Source: Jacaranda mimosifolia | Lineage: Eukaryota; Streptophyta; Magnoliopsida; Lamiales; Bignoniaceae | Assembly: GCA_018894105.1 (NCBI GenBank) | Contig: CM032119.1 | Span: 18,989,246-19,053,245 of the forward strand | DNA length: 64,000 bases | Direction: 5' to 3' | In this document: one piece after another, positions 59,101 to 64,000 of the stretch | How the letters are laid out: every line of letters begins with the position of its first letter | How positions within the stretch are numbered: position 1 is the stretch's first letter | Made by a program: the position numbers and the translations under genes | The notes under the pieces: model-generated | What the model was told of the DNA's origin: nothing | What the model saw: only the letters and a program-made list of their open reading frames with translations | The model's database searches: none

Positions 59101-62100
59101 ATATATTTATCCTTGATTCTTGTACTTTGACCTTAATCTCATCTCTATACATGGTATAGAGTTCTTCAATACATCATCAACATATCATTCTCTGTTCTAG
59201 GGCTGTCAACGGATCGGATTTGGATCGGATCTGCCATATTCGAATCCGAATCCGATTAACAAAAGTTATATCCGAATCCGATCCGAAATCCGATAGGATC
59301 TTTGTTAATTAGTACCATATCCGAATCTAATGGATATCCAAAATCCGATTAAAAAATTCGACCCGATTTTATTTTTTTACTTTTTTTTTTCCTTTTAAAT
59401 TTTATAAAAATATTATATTTATAAAGTAAATATATGTCATATTTGAATTTTTAACAATTTTGTATTATATATTAGTTAAAAAGTTAAATATTTGAATACT
59501 AAACTCATTTTTCATATTATATTAATATACAGATAAACTATTATATGTTACTATATTTGATATTTTATCAATATCCCTCTTATTTTTTAGGTTAAAAACT
59601 CAATATTAATAGTATAATATAGATATTAATATAGATATTAGGTCAATATAATATATAGATTTTATTTTAAAATATTTATTAATATTATATATAAGAGTAT
59701 TAATTTAATAAAAAATATTAAGATTCGGATTCGGATCTTTAACGGATCGGATTGCTTAATTCTATATCCAATCCACTTATTTCGGATTTCGAATATTTAT
59801 AATCGGATCTGATCCATCAGACATTTTAATCGGATAAAAATCCTAAAATTCGGATCGGATTCGGATGAAAATCCGATCCATTGACAGCCCTACTCTGTTC
59901 TAATCTGGTACTGTAGTTGGTGAAGTAACACAAGAAGACGCTAGAAAGATCTGCAGAAACCTAACCCCTTTTCTTCGGTCATACTGCTGTTCCAGCTTCT
60001 TTTGTCAGTCGGTTGCCTCAGCACAATTTCTATCTTGCCACCATGCTGTTCATCCATTGTCAGGGTTCTGTATTCTTTCTCCCACACAAGTTGTTGACCG
60101 ACTGAGGCCTTGTAGCATTGCCCTTTTTGGTGCTCCTGCACCCCTCCTCTTCACTGGTTAAATTCTTTTTTCCCCCCTTCACAAGTTAAAGAAAAACTTC
60201 TTTTTTATTTTCATGATTGTAGCTCTTTTTTTCCTTGCTTATCATGTCACTAAGGAAAGCCTAGTTTTGTCATTTCTTTCTTTTTCTTTTTTCTTTCTCC
60301 ATGATCTTTTGCCTGCCTTGTTTTTCAGTCTTCTTTTAGGGTCATTTGTCGGGTACATAAAAAGAACTGTATCACTTTTGCAAATTATCTTTCCTCCATT
60401 ATTCTTGAATCGATGTCTGGTGTAGGCTTTACTAAGCTCTCAATTATCTATGTCCTCAATTTTTCTGATTTCCAAATGAAAGAACTTTAGTTTTTATAAT
60501 TTAGTAAAACTCATCTTGATTTCTCTTTGGCTGTCATGGCTATCTCGTGATCTATGTAAGGTTTGTTGATTCTATCATGGCCATGTCAAATCTCATTGTG
60601 ATCCTTGTCTGGCTCTATCACAATTACGTAAAATCTTGCCACAATCTTGCCCTGATTCTCTAATGACTTTATAAAATCTTATTGTAATCTCTTTTTGCAA
60701 TGTCTAATAACTAAACTTTTTGTTCCTCCTAATTGATGATGCTACTCCAGTCTCCAAGGAGCTACTCGTGCATAGTGGCAACAATTTAGAATCAGTATTC
60801 TTTATGGACAAAACAATTTAATATTATGTTTAATAAATTGGGTATGGTTGATATCTATGCTCCAACTTGAGGATTGTTAAATAATTTATTTGTATTAGTC
60901 TTGTTTTATTTATTTTATTTTGAGTTATATACAGTTATCCATGACATTCTTGTATTTCGACCCTATTCTCATTTCTATATGTGTATGAAATAGGGTTCTT
61001 TATTACATCATTGAGATACCATTCTCTGTTCTAACACTTATCATGCATTTTCCACTTCCCACATGCTTAAGTTCTTCAGTGCTGGCAATTCTTTAACCGT
61101 GGCAGTCTAATTTTATCATTGTTTCTTTAGGATTTGTTTGACTTGGTTTTTGGTCCTGAATTTCTGCAATTCAAGATCAGGGACAGCAAGCAAGTCATTT
61201 CTTCATTGTCAAGTGTTGTATTTTCTGATATCTGCAAGTTTTACAGGAATTCCCATAGAATTCGCCAACTTTCCAACAACTTTGCGCAGTTCAGTAACTT
61301 ACAAACGCCATTTCGATCTAGGAAGCCATTGACAAAAAAGGTGAAGATATATCAAATTTACAACCTTCTATTCAACTATGTTATATCTTTAAAATGCTTT
61401 CCTTATTTTATATAATGTCAGGATGCACAAGTTATAAATGAATGGAGGTTCTTGAAGTTGAAAGAATTCAAAGAGGGAAACATTAAAGCAGAAAGTGAAG
61501 CTTTTGACCGATACATGGAAAATGTTGGTCTATTAGAAGAGATTTTCCAAATCAATTCAGCGCCTGATGATCAGATTCAGGATGAGCAGTCTTCTGGAGT
61601 GAACTTGAGTTCTGATGGAGAAAATACTGAGAGGATGGTTAATGGATTGAAGTTGAAGCTCAGATCAAATCCAACTAGAAGTGATAACTTGAGAGAGAGG
61701 ATCCAATACGTTGTAGATCAAGGATTGAGGAAGCTTGGGAATGTAGAGATAATTGATGCTACTGGTGACCTCAGTGATACAGACGAACTGGGGAGAACAG
61801 CTAAGAAGATTAAATCTTTGCATGGGGAGAGGGCGATAGCTTTAGGTGATCTTAGTGATAAATTGAACAAAGCACGAAACGAAGAAGACCTGAAAGCATG
61901 TTGGGAGATGGCATCTCAGATCTTTGGATGGAATAATAAGATGAGCCAAACGGAACCTGGTGAGTTTCTAGTTTCTGGAGAAAATAAGGATCCAAAAAAT
62001 GATTCTTCTGCCGAACAGCAATCCTTTTTTTTGTCACCAAAGTGGGTTCACCCAGCCACCGTTGACCAAGAGGCTCTCTGTCGAATTGATGCACAATTTT

Positions 62101-62129
62101 CGTCCATTGAGGAGATAGAAGATTTATAG
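49343..62129 (+). CDS. Plant protein with SHI/LRP1-like Cys-rich zinc finger (5 exons, 365 aa)
   Basis: Exons: 49343-49485, 57162-57223, 58587-58677, 61247-61340, 61422-62129. All introns are GT...AG, the phases match, and the joined frame has no stop until TAG 62127-62129. Residues 1-37 are Ala/Ser/Pro-rich. Residues 38-68 hold C-x2-C-x7-C-x4-C-x2-CC-x6-C-x2-H (CIKCGNVARSRCPYQSCKNC, then CAKAQNPCHIH), the same spacing as the RING-like finger of SHI/STY/LRP1 transcription factors. No IGGH-type domain follows. Instead comes a Ser/Pro linker (PDKPPSSSSPLFDQQS), a conserved segment (RQLSNNFAQFSNLQTPFRSR), and a charged, probably helical C-terminus with INEWRFLKLKEFKEGNI, YVVDQGLRKL and DLSDKLNKARNEEDL, ending IEEIEDL. 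I recall similar unnamed plant proteins; the function is not known. Introns 1 and 3 hold nested transposons, yet the exons look intact. I infer that the gene is functional. Confidence 0.9.
49486..51771. other. Intron 1 of the zinc-finger gene, 5' part
   Basis: Unremarkable intronic DNA with a TG run near 49554-49570. No other gene or element was recognised before the LTR element at 51772. Confidence 0.6.
52310..55839 (+). mobile_element. hAT transposon with near-intact transposase
   Basis: 3530 bp. TSD GATTTTGT is exact at 52302-52309 and 55840-55847. The left end CATTGTTGTTAAAGGCG and the right end read inward CATAGTAATTAAATGCG match at 12-13 of 17 positions. Both subterminal regions are full of GCGAGGCG/CGCCTCGCC words. 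A four-exon transposase gene lies on the plus strand. It is inserted in the interior of the short copia-type element. Confidence 0.95.
52972..55477 (+). pseudogene. hAT transposase (BED finger, DUF659, hAT dimerisation), one in-frame stop
   Basis: Exons 52972-53917, 54025-54831, 54908-55026 and 55124-55477 join in phase at GT-AG introns. Residues about 10-60 form a BED-type zinc finger (FWKYVRLENPKNTNSTTCIF, then CDKKYSGG and RAKQHIVGG). A basic/coiled linker follows, then a DUF659 part with the acidic positions CSIMSDGWKD and VQVVTDNASN. Exon 2 has YWTPCAAHYLDLMLEDI and later the third acidic region (RYFDIIDKRWEDQLHQPLH, AAGYYLNPEFFY). Exon 3 has LAIKILSLTCSASGCERNWS, the hAT dimerisation domain. 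The only lesion seen is TAG at 54513-54515, where GCAAAA-TAG-ACTATTGC suggests a changed Gln codon. The acidic tail ends at 55477. Family role: cut-and-paste transposition with 8-bp TSDs. Confidence 0.9.
56488..56814. repeat. Tandem duplication of about 165 bp in intron 1
   Basis: GCTGTACTGCTATGTGATAT begins each copy (56488 and 56655), and GAGGAAAAA(A)TCC ends each (56642 and 56814). The copies are about 80 percent alike by eye. Confidence 0.8.
56852..57000. repeat. Tandem duplication of about 75 bp in intron 1
   Basis: Two nearly identical units contain GGTTTACA...TGAAAGAATAGAGTATTTCT and CTGGTCATTATTGTCTC, just upstream of exon 2. The high similarity suggests a recent origin. Confidence 0.8.
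57162..57223 (+). CDS. Exon 2 (62 bp) of the zinc-finger gene
   Basis: A short exon that completes the zinc finger: it supplies six of its eight zinc-ligand-type positions (C49, C54, C57, C58, C65, H68). The acceptor is TATGAAG before 57162; the donor is GTATGG from 57224. It enters in phase 2 and leaves in phase 1, as exons 1 and 3 require. Joining exon 1 directly to exon 3 would shift the frame and stop after about 20 residues, so this exon is needed. Confidence 0.93.
57224..58586. other. Intron 2 of the zinc-finger gene
   Basis: No gene. A unit of about 105 bp is duplicated at about 57747-57840 and 57854-57945 (GGAGATCGTGAATTTATATA / GGAGATCTTGAATTAATATA). A poly-A/GAAT stretch follows at 57938-57980. 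Confidence 0.6.
59198..59892. mobile_element. hAT MITE at the end of a copia 5' LTR
   Basis: 695 bp. TIRs are TAGGGCTGTCAACGGATCGG and, read inward, TAGGGCTGTCAATGGATCGG. The TSD CTCTGTTC is exact at 59190-59197 and 59893-59900. Subterminal regions are filled with ATCGGAT/AATCCGA words; the centre is AT-rich. No coding sequence. The target CTCTGTTC is part of the LTR terminus and can be seen uninterrupted in the 3' LTR at 61024-61031. Confidence 0.96.
59905..60874. other. Interior of the intron-3 LTR element
   Basis: No retroviral-type domain was recognised. It contains T-rich tracts and a CTCAACTTGAGG-like end. Frames at 60141-59941 (minus) and 60213-60425 (plus) lack recognisable features. 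Confidence 0.5.
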
Positions 62130-62513
62130 GAGGGTTGTATCTTTTCTTTTTTCAGGCAGATGCTACTCTAGTTGATAGATAGTTGATTCAGAAGTGCATG
62201 TCGTAGTGTATTTAATTACAAAATGATGAGCTAAATGTTGATATTTTGATAATTATTCCAGTGGAGAACTGGATCTCTCTTTGAAACCCGATGCTGTGGT
62301 GGTTACCATATCAGTTCCAAAAGGGAAATGAAGAAGAAAAGCACCATGCTGTTAGGTTCGCTAGGTACATAATGTTTTGCAAAAACAATGTGTATGTGTG
62401 TATGTTACAAAAGTTAGTTTGCCATACTGACATCCCTGTGCAACTAAAGGTAACTTGTTTCTTTTCCAGCAATCTTGCAATAACAGGGTGAGGAGTGTCG
62501 TCGTCCTATTAAT
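62130..62513 (+). other. 3' flank / probable 3' UTR of the zinc-finger gene
   Basis: Downstream of the stop codon, before the MITE. No clear AATAAA signal stands out. The last 8 bases (CTATTAAT, 62506-62513) are the MITE target copy. Confidence 0.4.
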
Positions 62514-63065
62514 TAGAGGTGTTCAAAACCAAATCAATCTGAACAAAACTGAAAGAACCGGCCGAAAAAATTGAAAATCGAAAAAAAATTGATTTACTCA
62601 GTTTTTTTGGGTTTAAAAATTGAAAAATCAAACGGTTTGGTTCGGTTTTTGGTTGGCAAAGTCAGAACCGAACTGATAATATATTACTAAAATCTCTATT
62701 TTGATATGTTTTGCCAAAAATATCCCAATTTTTTTACTTATTTTCCTCCCACTCAAGCTCAATTTTTAACTTAATTCTCTCCTTTTTCTTAGATTATGTT
62801 TTCCTTTTAATGGTAAAAGACAAGGTTCACATATTGCACACAAAATGGTTTTTGCAAGTGAATTTATAGGAGAAATGTAATGAATTTTGTTTCATCTATA
62901 TTTGAAAATTGAAATTAAGAAAAACCAAAAAATCGAACCAAATTTGATTGGTTTGGTTTGGTTTTTCATATTGAACCAAATCGAATGATTGGTCTTCAAA
63001 ATCGATTAGTGGTTCGGTTGAAAATTTTCTCAAAATCGAATCAAACCACACCGTGAATACCCCTA
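62514..63065. mobile_element. hAT MITE downstream of the gene
   Basis: 552 bp. It starts TAGAGGTGTTCAAAACC and ends GTGAATACCCCTA. The TSD CTATTAAT is exact at 62506-62513 and 63066-63073. The subterminal repeats (GGTTTGGTTCGGTTTT and its complement) are shared with the element at 36687-37542, which is a longer relative. Confidence 0.95.
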
Positions 63066-63117
63066 CTATTAATGCAATGAAACTAGCAAAACCAGCTTTC
63101 GATAACTATATTTGAAA

Positions 63118-63386
63118 CATTAAGGGCTAATTTGGTTGGATTTTTAAGTTATTTCATGATTATTTGTCATTTGATAAATTTTTATCATTGTGGTATAGTT
63201 TGGTTTGTATGATAAATAAACTCATGGGGGCAACATGTTAATTTATCATGAGAATTGCACATATAAATATGGGTTTTTGGTATTCATGCGAGTTTGAGTG
63301 TTTATTATAATTCTAACCAAACGAATGATAATATGAGATAAAAACATTGTATCACATCTTATCATTTCAACCAAACTAGCAAAAGC
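63118..63386. mobile_element. Probable MITE
   Basis: The left end GGGCTAATTTGGTTGGATTT and the right end, read inward, TTGCTAGTTTGGTTGAAATG are imperfect inverted repeats about 270 bp apart. The inside is foldback-like (TGATAAATAAACTCATG / TTTATCATGAG). No TSD can be named. Confidence 0.5.
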
Positions 63387-64000
63387 TCATGCTTTTGTGC
63401 CATATTGTTGGTTATTTTCCAACTCACTTTTGTTATATGATATTTGTACTTCATTCAACAGCTATTCATGCATGGTGCCCCTACTTTGAGTCATTTGAGG
63501 GGATCAAGTTCTTGTTTTAAAAGGGTTGTGCAACTGTTAGTTTCCTTTGGAATGAATTATGGCAGTTGAGCGCCCCCCACCACAACCAAACCAAAAAAAA
63601 GAAAAAAAGAAAAAAACAAATCCTTAGAACAACACGAAGAAGATAGATTATTTATTAATCAACCAAACTATGATTAAGCAAATTTTAGACAACATGATGA
63701 CTGCTGAACTTGTTACATTAACAGAAATTTGTGGATTACGATATTACATATATACATTTTATTTTTGGCTATGTTTGGTTGTGAATTGGGCCATTCTTCC
63801 AAAATATTTTGGGAGAATGAATTTTGAATAGTGGGATTGGAGAATGTGATAGTTGTTTGTTTGTATTTTGAAAAAATGAATTGGGAGAAAATAGTTTGTT
63901 TGTTTGTGTTTTGGAGGGGACAAGACGTCACATTAATAACTTTTTTGTTGGGTTTGGGGATGAAATAAATATTTTAAAATTGTTTATATATGTGTATATA
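63387..64000. other. Intergenic DNA at the right edge
   Basis: No gene. TATGTTTGGTTGTGAATTGG at about 63769 and repeated GGGAGAATGAATT / TTTGTTTGT words could be the start of another MITE cut by the window edge. A pyrimidine/A-rich tract lies at 63592-63618. Confidence 0.35.

Larger units (their letters stand above)
59040..61036 (+). mobile_element. Short copia-type LTR element in intron 3
   Basis: It starts TGTTAGAATATTTTTT, and the 3' LTR (60875-61036) ends CATTCTCTGTTCTAACA, the TGTTA...TAACA form of copia LTRs. The TSD CTTAT is exact at 59035-59039 and 61037-61041. The 5' LTR is 59040-59197 plus a few bases after the MITE (to about 59904). The polypurine side CTCCAACTTGAGGA before 60875 is a decayed copia PPT. 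Without the MITE the element is about 1.3 kb, with no gag or pol recognised. LTR blocks (GGTAATAAATCATATA, CCTTAATCTCATCTC) resemble those of the element at 51772. Confidence 0.88.

Overview
The window is nuclear DNA from a flowering plant, most likely a eudicot. It is AT-rich, has intron-split genes, and is dominated by plant transposable-element families: Ty3/gypsy Tat-type and Ty1/copia-type LTR elements, a plant Helitron with an RPA-like gene, CACTA/TNP2, hAT with a BED zinc finger, and Mutator-like elements (MULEs). The species cannot be named from the sequence. I found one host gene that I can support well. Almost everything else is mobile DNA, most of it decayed and nested.

Layout. 1-2354: end of a minus-strand Ty3/gypsy element (gag plus LTR), cut by the window edge. 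3432-13825: complete but dead Tat-lineage Ty3/gypsy element with two LTRs, a perfect 5-bp target duplication (TSD), gag, protease, RT, two RNase H domains, integrase and an antisense extra ORF. About 14.9-32.0 kb: old minus-strand Helitron (Rep, PIF1-like helicase, RPA-like gene). A CACTA element (16018-24127) lies in its RPA-like gene, and a hAT (21048-22338) lies inside the CACTA. A MULE (26544-27982, 9-bp TSD) interrupts the helicase. 33.1-35.1 kb: candidate short Helitrons. 36.7-37.5 kb: hAT-like MITE. 37585-39417: second MULE of the same TIR family, 9-bp TSD. About 39.48-45.99 kb: another MULE that keeps only N- and C-terminal transposase pieces, its middle and 3' side filled with four arrays of tandem repeats. 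46958-49211: candidate minus-strand Helitron whose 5' end lies just upstream of the host gene.

Host gene, 49343-62129, plus strand: five exons (49343-49485, 57162-57223, 58587-58677, 61247-61340, 61422-62129) that join in frame to encode 365 aa. The N-terminus carries a Cys-rich zinc finger with the spacing of the SHI/STY/LRP1 RING-like finger, divided between exon 1 and a 62-bp exon 2. Intron 1 (7.7 kb) contains a short copia-type LTR element (51772-56375), itself split by a 3.5-kb hAT (52310-55839) with a nearly intact transposase. Intron 3 contains another short copia-type element (59040-61036) carrying a hAT MITE (59198-59892) at the end of its 5' LTR. A further hAT MITE (62514-63065) follows the gene.

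No tRNA, rRNA or CRISPR was seen. I did not find a clearly new biological system. The most unusual items are the repeat-filled MULE, the two MULEs with shared ends but different cargo, the hAT with a matching empty site in a neighbouring duplicate, and the host zinc-finger gene held together across heavily invaded introns.
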